Below are positions 52,381 through 60,740 of a stretch of 64,000 nt of DNA, one piece after another; position 1 is the stretch's first letter, and each line of letters opens with the position of its first letter. A program made the position numbers and the translations under genes. Source of the stretch: Phycisphaeraceae bacterium (GTDB taxonomy: Bacteria; Planctomycetota; Phycisphaerae; Phycisphaerales; Phycisphaeraceae); the NCBI GenBank assembly GCA_020848195.1, contig JADLAP010000119.1, forward strand, positions 1-64,000, written 5' to 3'. The notes beneath the pieces are model-generated. The model saw only the letters and a program-made list of their open reading frames with translations. It did no database searches and was not told the DNA's origin.

Positions 52381-54435
52381 ATGATCCTGCACGGGATCGA
52401 CAATCCGTACTGGAAACTGGCCTTTTCCTCCGATGCGCCTGCCGTGGCGCATCTGGGTTTCGATGCGACGGGGCAGGGCCGGTGGTGCGACAATCTGCTC
52501 AAGACCGGCTTGCCGAAAGCAGCCGGGGATCCGCTGGTCAAACTCTGCGGGGGACAGACCGGCTATTTCACCTCGCCCGAAACTTTGTATCACAGTTCTT
52601 CTTCGTTGGCCTGTTCCGTGCAATCAAGTGGGCAGGAACTGGCGATCACGGGCATCGCGTACGGCCAGGTCCGCGAATCGTGGCGCATCAAGCTCGAAGG
52701 CGATGCCCTGATCTGGACCGTCGACCAGCACTGGCAGGCGGACACGGACGTGGCGGACAGCTTCACGCCCGGCCTGTTCTTCACCGCCCGCCCGCAGTGT
52801 GGTCACATGACCGTGTTTGAACTGTGGGACCGGGATCACACGCACGATGCATTTTACACCTGTGACAATCCGCTGGCGCTCACGGCCGGCGTCACCCAGT
52901 CCCGCCGCATGTTGAACCGGCGCGGCGGATGGAGCGTCGCCAAGCTGCTGTCCCATGCGTGTCCGAACGGCGATCTTCGCGTCACGGTGACGGAACACCT
53001 CAAAAAAGGCGAAGTGCTCAATGTCATGTCGATGCTGGCTCACGCCGCCGCGCCGCAGCGCATGCGCAAGGATGAGCACGTCAGCCTGACGATGACGCTG
53101 CAGCCCGTTGCCGGCGACACCGGCCTCGCGCTTGACGTGGAACTGCACGGCGAACTGGCGGCCGACAACGCGACCAACCGGCGATTCTTCGACACCCACG
53201 CCAACTGCGCCATCCTTGCCGACACCGTGAACTGGCGCTTCGGCAACGAACCCTCCGGCTATGTCGCACCGTTCACCATCTGGATGCAGTCGGAATTGCT
53301 GAAATTCGGCGTGATGCGAAGTCCGCTGTGCCGCGATGGCCATGATGCACACCAGGTGCTGGCCCATGAGGTCAGTCTCCTGGCGGGTCATTGCGCCAAA
53401 ACCGGCACCATCGGCCCCGGCTACCTCGACGGCACCGCGCTGGATCAGTTGCCCGCCCTGCTGCTGGCGGCAAGAGATCGATTGCTCATCAGCGGCGACC
53501 GCAAGGAAGCCGAACAACTCTGGCCCGGCCTTCAGCGTGCCGTGAAGGAATTGTCCGACATGCTCGACCGCGGCCGGGGCCTGATCTACACCGAACGCGA
53601 CAACGGCAACGACTACTGGGACTGGATCGACCGTAACGGCTGGATCGGCTACGTGAACATGCTCACGTACGCCGGCCTGGTCGCGTTTGAGGAAATCGCA
53701 CGCTGGCTGGGCCGCGATGTCCAGACTCCCGCGCAATCCCTGAAAAACACATTCAACCAGCGATTCTGGCTGGAAGATCGCGGCTACTACGCGGATTGGA
53801 TCGACAAGGAAGGCCAGCCGCAATCGTTCCTCTACGTCGGACCGCAGCTCATGGGCATCGCCGTCGGCATGGTCCCGCTGGATCGCGCCAGGCGCATCGT
53901 CCACGCCATCCGCCAGCGCCGCCGCGAACTCGGCCCCGACTGGAACAACTGCTTCAGCCTGCAGACCAACTTCCACGACGCCGAGGCGTTTTCCTACATG
54001 TACCGCAATCACCAGAGCGATGTGACGCGATTCGGCCAGACGATGAACGGCGGCTGTCTCCTGTCGTGGAACTACGATTGGATCGGCGCTCTGGTCGCCT
54101 GCGGATACGTCGACGAAGCCATCGACGCCTGGCAACGCGTGGTGCGACGATTCAGCGGCACGTCGCTGATCGAGGGCTGCAACTACTGGGACTACGCCGG
54201 CCAGCCGAGTCGAACCATGCACCCACCGGATGAAATGATTTCCTACGAACCGTTCCTCAGCGACCAGGGCCTGGTTTCGCTTGCTTTGCCGCGATGGCTG
54301 CTGGGCATCAGGATCGGATTCGATGGAATCACGACACATCCGGTGCTGCCCGCGTCGGCGTATCCCGTGACGGTGAAACTGACGCATCTGGGACGTGAAG
54401 TCGAGCTGCGCATCGACCGTGCCGCGCGAGCGTGA
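52381..54435 (+). CDS. Six-hairpin glycosidase-like protein (GH63/GH94-type barrel)
   Basis: A 684-residue cytoplasmic protein, 9 bases after the previous gene. Residues about 1-250 are a beta-supersandwich (DNPYWKLAFSSDAPAVAHLG, FTPGLFFTARPQCGHMTVFE). The rest is an alpha/alpha barrel: TERDNGNDYWDWIDRNGWIG, YVNMLTYAGLVAFEEIARWL, FNQRFWLEDRGYYADWIDKE, MNGGCLLSWNYDWIGALVAC, CNYWDYAGQPSRTMHPPDEM. Asp of NDYWDWID and the acidic residues of PPDEMISYEPF are candidate catalytic groups. It resembles glycogen-debranching, trehalase-type and GH94/GH63 enzymes without fitting one of them clearly. Last gene of the 17-kb locus. Confidence 0.78.
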   Translation: MILHGIDNPYWKLAFSSDAPAVAHLGFDATGQGRWCDNLLKTGLPKAAGDPLVKLCGGQTGYFTSPETLYHSSSSLACSVQSSGQELAITGIAYGQVRESWRIKLEGDALIWTVDQHWQADTDVADSFTPGLFFTARPQCGHMTVFELWDRDHTHDAFYTCDNPLALTAGVTQSRRMLNRRGGWSVAKLLSHACPNGDLRVTVTEHLKKGEVLNVMSMLAHAAAPQRMRKDEHVSLTMTLQPVAGDTGLALDVELHGELAADNATNRRFFDTHANCAILADTVNWRFGNEPSGYVAPFTIWMQSELLKFGVMRSPLCRDGHDAHQVLAHEVSLLAGHCAKTGTIGPGYLDGTALDQLPALLLAARDRLLISGDRKEAEQLWPGLQRAVKELSDMLDRGRGLIYTERDNGNDYWDWIDRNGWIGYVNMLTYAGLVAFEEIARWLGRDVQTPAQSLKNTFNQRFWLEDRGYYADWIDKEGQPQSFLYVGPQLMGIAVGMVPLDRARRIVHAIRQRRRELGPDWNNCFSLQTNFHDAEAFSYMYRNHQSDVTRFGQTMNGGCLLSWNYDWIGALVACGYVDEAIDAWQRVVRRFSGTSLIEGCNYWDYAGQPSRTMHPPDEMISYEPFLSDQGLVSLALPRWLLGIRIGFDGITTHPVLPASAYPVTVKLTHLGREVELRIDRAARA

Positions 54436-54439
54436 CAGC

Positions 54440-54458
54440 CGTAAGCTGACAGCTTGCG
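54440..54458. terminator. Hairpin between converging genes
   Basis: CGTAAGCT-GAC-AGCTTGCG forms an 8-pair stem (one G-U) with a 3-base loop in the 25-base gap between locus 3 and uvrA. No T-run follows, so it is a possible two-way terminator only. Confidence 0.4.
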
Positions 54459-54460
54459 CA

Positions 54461-57382
54461 TCACACGTTGAGCATTTTCCGCAGATATTGCCCGGTGTAC
54501 GACATTTCGTGCCGCGCCAAATCCTCCGGCGTGCCCGCGGCGACCACCATGCCCCCGCGTTCGCCGCCTTCGGGGCCGAGGTCGATGATCCAGTCCGCGC
54601 CTTTGATGACATCCAGATTGTGCTCGATGATGACCACCGTGTTGCCGGCGTCGGCGAGCTGGCTCAGCACATGGAGCAGTTTTTCCACGTCGGCGAAATG
54701 CAGGCCGGTGGTCGGCTCGTCGAGGACGTAGAGCGTTTTGCCCGTGGCGCGTTTGCCCAGTTCCGAAGCGAGCTTCACGCGCTGGGCTTCGCCGCCGGAA
54801 AGCGTGGTGGAGCTTTGGCCGAGCTGCACGTAGCCCAGGCCCACTTCGTCCACAGCCGTGAGCATGCGCTTGATGTCGGGGAAGTTCTCGAAAAACGTCA
54901 GCGCGTCCTCCACCGTCATCGCCAGCACGTCGGCGATGTTCTTGCCCCGGTAGGTCACTTCCAGCGTTTCGCGGTTGTAGCGTTTGCCGTTGCACGTTTC
55001 GCATTCGACGTAGACGTCGGGCAGGAAGTGCATTTCGATTTTCTTGACGCCCTGGCCCTGGCAGGCTTCACAGCGTCCGCCCTTGACGTTGAAGCTGAAT
55101 CGGCCGGGCTTGTAGCCGCGGATTTTCGACTCGCGGGCCTGCGTGAACAGGTTGCGGATGGAGTCGAACACGCCGGTGTACGTCGCGGGATTGGACCTTG
55201 GCGTCCGGCCGATGGGCGACTGATCCACCTCAATCACGCGGTCGATGTGGGCGAGATTGGTCACGCGGTCGTGGTCGCCGGGCTTGTCGCGGCTGGCGTG
55301 AAGCTGCCGGCACAAGCTGCGGAGGAGAATCTGGTTGACCAGCGTGCTTTTGCCGCTGCCGGAGACGCCGGTGACGCAGACCAGGCCGCCCAGCGGAAAC
55401 GCGGCGTCAATGGACTTGAGGTTGTTCTCCCGCGCGCCCATGACGGTGATGGCGTGTTCATGGTCGAGCGTTCGCCGCCGGTCGGGCACGGGAATCGCGC
55501 GTTTTCCGCTGAGAAACTGGCCCGTGATGGAGGCGGGGATGTTCTGGATGTCGGCGATGGTGCCCTGGGCGACCAGCGTGCCTCCGTGGCGGCCGGGGCC
55601 GGGGCCCATGTCGATCACGTGGTCGGCGGCGCGGATGGTGTCCTCGTCATGCTCCACGACGACGACGGTGTTGCCGATGTCGGTCAGGTGGCGGAGTGTG
55701 GAAATCAGGCGGTCGTTGTCGCGCTGGTGCAGGCCGATGGTCGGTTCGTCGAGGACGTAGCAGCACCCGACGAGGCCGGAGCCGACCTGCGTGGCCAGAC
55801 GGATGCGCTGGCCCTCGCCGCCGGAGAGCGTGCCCGTGGTCCGGCTCAGGTTCAGATACCCCAATCCCACGCTGAGCATGAAGCCCAGCCTCGCCCGCAC
55901 TTCCTTGAGGATCGGCTGGGCGATCTGCTGCTGCTCGCTGGTCAGCCGCAAATTCTCGAAGAACTGCCCCGCCTGCTCGATGGTCATCGCGGTCACGTCG
56001 CGGATGTTGAACAGCCGCGGCTCCTTGAACGATTGTCCGCTGCCATCCTTGACCATCCAGTCGCAGGGCAGGAACACGTGCAAAGCCGCGGGTTTCAGCC
56101 GCGCGCCGTGGCAGACTTCGCACGGCGCTTCGGACAGGTAGCCGTGCAGCCGGGTCTTGACGTATTCGCTGTCCGTGTTTTCCCAGCGCCGCTGAAGGTG
56201 CGGGATCACGCCCTCGAAATGCGTGTCGTATTTCTGCTCGTCGCGCGGAGCCGTGCCTTCCATCAGGATGCGCCGGATCGCCTTGGGCAGCTTGCCGAAC
56301 GGCACGTCCACATCCACGCCGAAATCCCGGGCGAAACGGCGGATCACCCGGCCGTAGTAGATGTTCATCCGCACGCCGTAGTTCTTCCACGCCTCCACCG
56401 CCCCGTCCGCCAGGCTCAGCGTCTCGTCCGGCACGATCAGGTCCGGGTCGAACTCCAGCACAATGCCCAAACCGCCGCACTTCGGACACGCGCCGTATGG
56501 ACTGTTGAAGCTGAACAGCCGCGGCTCCAGATCCTGCAGGCTGTACTCCGGATGCAGCGGACAAGCGTATTTCTCGCTGTAAAGCGTGTCTTTCCACGAA
56601 CCATCCGCCTGCTGCACGCTGACCACGACCAGACCCTCGGCGATCTTCAGGCTCAGCTCCACCGACTCGGCCACGCGGCCCCGGCCCTGTTCGTCGCCCT
56701 TGCGCACGACGATGCGGTCGATCACCGCGTCGATGTGGTGCATCTTGTACCGGTCGAGGTTCACCGCCTCGGCCGCGTCGGCGCTGCCCGCCTGACGCAG
56801 GTCGATGGTCTCGCCGTTGACCCGCGCGCGGACAAAGCCCTGCCTCACCATCCCGTCGAACACTTCCTTGTGCTGCCCCTTCTTCCCACGGATCAGCGGG
56901 GCCAGCAGCATCAGCTTCGTGCCATCCGGCAACGCCATGATTTCGTCGATGATCTGCGTCGCCGACTGACTGGCGATCGGATGCCCGCACGCATGGCCCT
57001 GCTCATCCACATGCCAGCATCGCGGCTGACCCGCGCGGGCAAACAGCAATCGCAGGTAATCGTAAATCTCCGTCGTCGTCGCCACGGTCGAACGCGGATT
57101 GTGCGAAGCCGACCGCTGCTCGATGGCAATGGTGGGCGGCAAACCCTCGATGGATTCCACGTCCGGTTTCTGCAACTGCTCGAGGAATTGCCTCGCATAC
57201 GCCGACAGCGACTCGACGTACTTGCGCTGCCCCTCGGCATAGATGGTGTCGAAGGCAAGCGAGCTTTTCCCGCTGCCGGAGAGACCGGTGACGACGACGA
57301 GTTGATCGCGCGGGATATCGACATCCACGCCCCGAAGGTTGTGTTCCCGCGCGCCACGGATGCGGATGGTGGTCAGAGCCAT
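54461..57382 (-). CDS. uvrA: Excinuclease ABC subunit A
   Basis: A 973-residue UvrA of normal length, the damage-sensing ATPase of nucleotide excision repair. Both ABC modules are complete: Walker A GLSGSGKSS near residue 33 and GVSGSGKST near 660; signatures LSGGEGQR and LSGGEAQR; Walker B CYVLDEPTIGLHQRDN and LYVLDEPTTGLHFADV. Zinc-binding cysteines are seen in CPLHPE/CPKCGG, CEVCHG and CEACQGQG/CETCNGKRY. Start 57382 (MALTTIRIRGAREHNLRGVD) is the conserved UvrA beginning. Single gene; its end faces the glycan locus. Confidence 0.97.
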   Translation of the reverse strand: MALTTIRIRGAREHNLRGVDVDIPRDQLVVVTGLSGSGKSSLAFDTIYAEGQRKYVESLSAYARQFLEQLQKPDVESIEGLPPTIAIEQRSASHNPRSTVATTTEIYDYLRLLFARAGQPRCWHVDEQGHACGHPIASQSATQIIDEIMALPDGTKLMLLAPLIRGKKGQHKEVFDGMVRQGFVRARVNGETIDLRQAGSADAAEAVNLDRYKMHHIDAVIDRIVVRKGDEQGRGRVAESVELSLKIAEGLVVVSVQQADGSWKDTLYSEKYACPLHPEYSLQDLEPRLFSFNSPYGACPKCGGLGIVLEFDPDLIVPDETLSLADGAVEAWKNYGVRMNIYYGRVIRRFARDFGVDVDVPFGKLPKAIRRILMEGTAPRDEQKYDTHFEGVIPHLQRRWENTDSEYVKTRLHGYLSEAPCEVCHGARLKPAALHVFLPCDWMVKDGSGQSFKEPRLFNIRDVTAMTIEQAGQFFENLRLTSEQQQIAQPILKEVRARLGFMLSVGLGYLNLSRTTGTLSGGEGQRIRLATQVGSGLVGCCYVLDEPTIGLHQRDNDRLISTLRHLTDIGNTVVVVEHDEDTIRAADHVIDMGPGPGRHGGTLVAQGTIADIQNIPASITGQFLSGKRAIPVPDRRRTLDHEHAITVMGARENNLKSIDAAFPLGGLVCVTGVSGSGKSTLVNQILLRSLCRQLHASRDKPGDHDRVTNLAHIDRVIEVDQSPIGRTPRSNPATYTGVFDSIRNLFTQARESKIRGYKPGRFSFNVKGGRCEACQGQGVKKIEMHFLPDVYVECETCNGKRYNRETLEVTYRGKNIADVLAMTVEDALTFFENFPDIKRMLTAVDEVGLGYVQLGQSSTTLSGGEAQRVKLASELGKRATGKTLYVLDEPTTGLHFADVEKLLHVLSQLADAGNTVVIIEHNLDVIKGADWIIDLGPEGGERGGMVVAAGTPEDLARHEMSYTGQYLRKMLNV

Positions 57383-57426
57383 GAGGCGGAATTGTACGCC
57401 GGTTGACGGGTGCAGGAGTAATGAGC

Positions 57427-57456
57427 CACAGATGGACACAGATGAACACAGATAAG
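57427..57456. repeat. Three tandem CACAGATNNA decamers
   Basis: CACAGATGGA, CACAGATGAA and CACAGATAAG follow one another without gaps between the uvrA start and the SIR2 gene end. Similar CACAGAT arrays are, from memory, scattered in planctomycete and related genomes. No function is known to me. Confidence 0.7.
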
Positions 57457-57461
57457 ACCGG

Positions 57462-59192
57462 CTACGAAGGCCAAAAGCTGACCTGATCTGCCGCCTCTTT
57501 GATCTTGCTGATCGCATTAGCGCGATCAGCAACAGAGCAGGGGAAATATTGGAAAATGCGATTCCAGAATGAACCATCGATATTCCATTGTGTCACGAGT
57601 TTGCAGATGACGGAATCTTTCTGCATGACAACATCATCAAACATGAAAGTTCCCGGAATCGGCCAATGATGAGACATTACACCAACCAAGGATAATGCCC
57701 CTTCAAATCGTTTGAAATGTGTGATGTAGCTGTCGTCGTCTGGAAGAAGACAACGAACCCCATCACGCAAGATATGGCGCATTCTTCTAACCAGGGCAAG
57801 GTTGTGATTTTTCAACTCTGGAATGCACTTAAAGAAGTCAGACTTGACATCGTTACGCAATCTGAAACATGCGAGGTCTTTCCTCGAATTGTGTATGACC
57901 TGAGGTGTTGAGAGTATGGCGACAAGCTGATCAACATTGTCTTTGACAATGGCGGTAATTCCAGCGGCATACAGGACAAGAAGAGAGGGATACATACGCA
58001 GAACCTGCAGATCAGAACGACAACCACCACTTGGTTCCGCAGGATCGGCCAGGCGCTCAATGATTTTGACCACCAGAATTTTCTGGTCATCGTTGCCCCA
58101 GAAACTAAGCTGTACAGCTATGGCAATAAGCGCTTCGGATATGGCTTCAAACGCCTGAATGCGCGCTGCAATTTGGTCTGGTGTGTAATTGCCAATTACT
58201 GGGTACTTGTCAGGCCCCGTTTCCTCGACAACCCGTTCAAGTTCGCCCATGACCAGATCGTGAAGGTCGATGCGGTAGCGTTCCTCGCTGAGGTATTTCT
58301 TGATGCGGGCCACGGCCACGGGGGTGGACATCGGGTGGATGGAAGCGGATCGGTTCAAGGCCTCGACCTGCTCTTTCAACGTGGAAAACGCCTCATCTGC
58401 TGATGTAATGGGAATGATCTGAGCGCCGCGATGTTTGCACAATTGATCGGCTTCGATGGTCATTTGGCCGTGCTGCATCCAATACAGGGTGAATCGCCGG
58501 CCTGTGCGCCGGCACATGGTATTGCGTAAAGCTTTATCCCACTCCGCTGACCAACCGCAGACAATCAGGCCATATTCGTCCAGCACGCGATTAAGCAGGC
58601 GCTGCATGGCCAAATCGTATTGTTCCAGTTCCGAAGGCGTGTTCTTTGTTCGAAGGTCACGGTAGTCGCCGTGCAGCTTCACCAGCGTGCATGCGCTGTG
58701 AACCAGCGGCATGGCTCCTCTCGCATCATCCGGCGAGTAAATGACGGTCGGCTCAATGCCTTCCGCTCCCAAGGCCTGCTCGATCAGTCGATCGAAATTC
58801 GTGGTGAGTATGACCTTGATAAAACCCTGTTTGACCAGCCAGGCCAGAGCGCGGTGGCAGTTGGTCGGTTGTTTCAGGTTGTTTTCACGATCCGCATCGT
58901 CGGGTTCAATGTACCGGGCCAGCAGTTGAGTTCGTTCGGCTGATGTTGTGGCGATTTCGGCAAGCAGTTTGTCATATGTGGGCGGATAGCCGTACTTCTT
59001 TTCATACCAGTTTGCAGGTTCGGGTTCACAATTTTCATCCGAAACTTTGGCCAGTTTGCGGACAAGATCGGTCACGATGGCCCATCCCGTGGGAATCGCG
59101 GCGGCATTGGAAAAGCCTGAACCCACCAGAACCGCATACACACCGGGGTTGGCATGAACGGATACGGCCATCGACAAGTGGGGATTCAGCAT
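57462..59192 (-). CDS. SIR2-domain protein, probable NADase defence effector
   Basis: A 576-residue protein. Residues about 17-270 form a SIR2-like domain: YAVLVGSGFSNAAAIPTGWA (nucleotide loop), FIKVILTTNFDRLIEQALGA with N132, CTLVKLHGDYRDLR with H174, and YGLIVCGWSAEWDKAL. N132 and H174 match the residues that drive NAD hydrolysis in bacterial SIR2 defence proteins (ThsA, DSR, SIR2-HerA, SIR2-pAgo). The zinc-ribbon cysteines of deacetylases are not apparent. The C-terminal 300 residues are helical, of unknown type, and may sense phage or form oligomers. Two sampled 60-base lines inside the gene are 42-43% G+C against 63% in uvrA, a sign of transfer. No partner gene is evident. Start 59192 lacks a strong Shine-Dalgarno. 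Confidence 0.82.
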   Translation of the reverse strand: MLNPHLSMAVSVHANPGVYAVLVGSGFSNAAAIPTGWAIVTDLVRKLAKVSDENCEPEPANWYEKKYGYPPTYDKLLAEIATTSAERTQLLARYIEPDDADRENNLKQPTNCHRALAWLVKQGFIKVILTTNFDRLIEQALGAEGIEPTVIYSPDDARGAMPLVHSACTLVKLHGDYRDLRTKNTPSELEQYDLAMQRLLNRVLDEYGLIVCGWSAEWDKALRNTMCRRTGRRFTLYWMQHGQMTIEADQLCKHRGAQIIPITSADEAFSTLKEQVEALNRSASIHPMSTPVAVARIKKYLSEERYRIDLHDLVMGELERVVEETGPDKYPVIGNYTPDQIAARIQAFEAISEALIAIAVQLSFWGNDDQKILVVKIIERLADPAEPSGGCRSDLQVLRMYPSLLVLYAAGITAIVKDNVDQLVAILSTPQVIHNSRKDLACFRLRNDVKSDFFKCIPELKNHNLALVRRMRHILRDGVRCLLPDDDSYITHFKRFEGALSLVGVMSHHWPIPGTFMFDDVVMQKDSVICKLVTQWNIDGSFWNRIFQYFPCSVADRANAISKIKEAADQVSFWPS

Positions 59193-59377
59193 GGAAGTCG
59201 CCCGGAGGGTTGATGACGTGCATGATAGCGTTTGAAATGAAAAACACGCCACATTTGCCCGCGCTAGGCAGGTTTTGCGAAAAATCCATTTTCTGAGGTT
59301 CCGCACAACGGCATGATTCTCACGCCATCTTCAGATGACTATGATAAAGATCAAGTCCTGCGGACTGGAGGCGTGCC

Positions 59378-59593
59378 ATGCGATATACCGTGGTTTTGGA
59401 GCGTGAAGCGGACGGCGGATATGTCGCTTCGGCGCCGACGTTGCCGGGTTGCGTCAGTCAGGGTGACACCCGGGAAGAAGCGATGGCGAACATCCGCGAG
59501 GCGGTTGAGTTGTACATTGAAGACTGCCTTGACGCGGGCGATCCGGTTCCGACGGAAGCGGGTCGTGAGTTTGTCGAGATCGACGCGGCCTGA
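59378..59593 (+). CDS. hicB: HicB-family antitoxin
   Basis: A 71-residue HicB protein with the partially degraded RNase-H-like fold: MRYTVVLEREADGGYVASAP, TLPGCVSQGDTREEAMANIR, EAVELYIEDCLDAGDP. The block P-x-L-P-G-C-x-S-x-G-D-T-x-E-E-A is diagnostic. There is no C-terminal DNA-binding extension, so it may rely on another element for autoregulation. GGAGG lies just upstream of the ATG. The toxin gene follows 13 bases later, giving the less common hicB-hicA order. Confidence 0.92.
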   Translation: MRYTVVLEREADGGYVASAPTLPGCVSQGDTREEAMANIREAVELYIEDCLDAGDPVPTEAGREFVEIDAA

Positions 59594-59606
59594 GCGAGCA
59601 TGTCCG

Positions 59607-59837
59607 ATGGCGAAACTTCCGGTTGATCTGTCAGGTCGAGAGGTTTGTGCGGCACTCGGTCGCGTGGGTTTTGTGCGACGCCGGCAAGCAGGAAGTCATG
59701 TCATTCTCCGGCGAGAGGATCCTTTGGCACGTGTGGTGGTGCCCGACCACCGCGTGATGCGCGTCGGAACCTTGCGGCGGATCATTGCTGACGCGGGGCT
59801 GACCGTGGATGCATTTCTCAAGCTGCTTGGGCGATGA
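59607..59837 (+). CDS. hicA: HicA-family toxin (mRNA interferase)
   Basis: A 76-residue HicA protein with the double-stranded-RNA-binding-like fold. It shows LSGREVCAALGRVGFVRRRQ, then AGSHVILRRED with the catalytic His in G-S-H, VVVPDHRVMRVGTLRRIIAD and AGLTVDAFLKLL. Members cleave mRNA and tmRNA and stop translation. The start at 59607 keeps the family beginning (M-A-K-L-P). It faces birA, whose end is 33 bases away on the other strand. Confidence 0.93.
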   Translation: MAKLPVDLSGREVCAALGRVGFVRRRQAGSHVILRREDPLARVVVPDHRVMRVGTLRRIIADAGLTVDAFLKLLGR

Positions 59838-59870
59838 AGCATCGCTGGTTGTTTCGGGGCAACTTCATGT

Positions 59871-60740
59871 TCACATCACCGTCGTGGTGGCGGCGGGGAA
59901 GTGGCGGATCGTGCCGGCTTCGGTGCGGAGGATGAGGCCTTCGTGGGGGTCGATGTCCATGACGTGGCCGCGGACGGTCCGACCGTCGTGCTGGAGGGTG
60001 ACATCCTGGCCGGCCAGCGTGCTGCGGCGACGCCATTGGTCCAGCACGTCGGGGTCGTCGGGAGCGCGGGCGACGGCGTCGAGTTCTTCCACGATCCGGG
60101 CCAGCAGGAGCAGGCGATGGGCGTGGCGGCCGAGCATGGCGAGGCTCGTCGGTGGGGTTTTCCAGCTTGCCGCTTCACGGGGCCACTGGTCGGCGGTGAT
60201 GGAGACATTGACGCCGATGCCGATGATCGCGGCCGGGGTTTTTTCTTTGAGACGGAACGTTTCCACGAGAATGCCCGCGAGTTTGTGGCCATCCACGAGC
60301 AGGTCGTTGGGCCACTTGATACCGACGGCGATCTTCGGTTGCGCCACGGCTTCCACCGCTTGCGCCACCGCCACGGCAGAAGCGAGCGTCAGTTCGTTGA
60401 TGCGGGTTTCGTGGACAAGGCCGACGCTGACGAGGACGGACGATCCCGCGGGGGCGGACCACGCGCGGCCAAGTCGCCCGCGTCCCGCCGATTGCCGATC
60501 CGCCGCCGCCACCGCGCCGTCGGCCTTGTCGCGCGGGGCCTTGACGCTCAGCAGCCGGCGGATCACTTCCTGCGTGCTGGCGGTCTGCCGGTACACGGCG
60601 ATGGTGCGATCCGCGCCCAGCCGCCATTGCAGATAGTCCGTCCACGTTTCCAACGGCGCGGGGTCCGGCTCATGCGGCCCGGTTGGCACACGCATCCGCG
60701 CGTCCAGCGCCTTCATGGCTTTGTTGGCCGCAACGTTCAT
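59871..60740 (-). CDS. birA: Biotin--[acetyl-CoA-carboxylase] ligase
   Basis: A 289-residue biotin protein ligase that activates biotin as biotinyl-AMP and attaches it to carboxylase carrier proteins. Seen are the substrate Thr/Ser region YRQTASTQEVIRRLLS, the ATP loop AADRQSAGRGRLGRAWSAPA and the block AVGIKWPNDLLVDGHKLAGI ending LVETFR, with GIGVNVSITADQWP. The C-terminal SH3-like domain is present (GQDVTLQHDGRTVRGHVMDI). There is no N-terminal DNA-binding domain, so it is a group I enzyme rather than a repressor. Its ATG overlaps the nadC stop (ATGA). Confidence 0.93.
   Translation of the reverse strand: MNVAANKAMKALDARMRVPTGPHEPDPAPLETWTDYLQWRLGADRTIAVYRQTASTQEVIRRLLSVKAPRDKADGAVAAADRQSAGRGRLGRAWSAPAGSSVLVSVGLVHETRINELTLASAVAVAQAVEAVAQPKIAVGIKWPNDLLVDGHKLAGILVETFRLKEKTPAAIIGIGVNVSITADQWPREAASWKTPPTSLAMLGRHAHRLLLLARIVEELDAVARAPDDPDVLDQWRRRSTLAGQDVTLQHDGRTVRGHVMDIDPHEGLILRTEAGTIRHFPAATTTVM

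Noticed and set aside
52624-54612. Minus-strand open frame of 662 codons opposite the six-hairpin glycosidase gene
   Set aside because: Runs through the end of uvrA and the hairpin; no start signal or domain.
54395-57406. Plus-strand open frame of about 1000 codons opposite uvrA
   Set aside because: It is the antisense shadow of uvrA in GC-rich DNA; the translation is rich in Arg, His and Pro with no domain, and uvrA itself is unmistakable.
57462-59837. SIR2 gene and hicBA as one defence operon
   Set aside because: They are on opposite strands and diverge from a gap of about 190 bases, so they are neighbours but not one operon.
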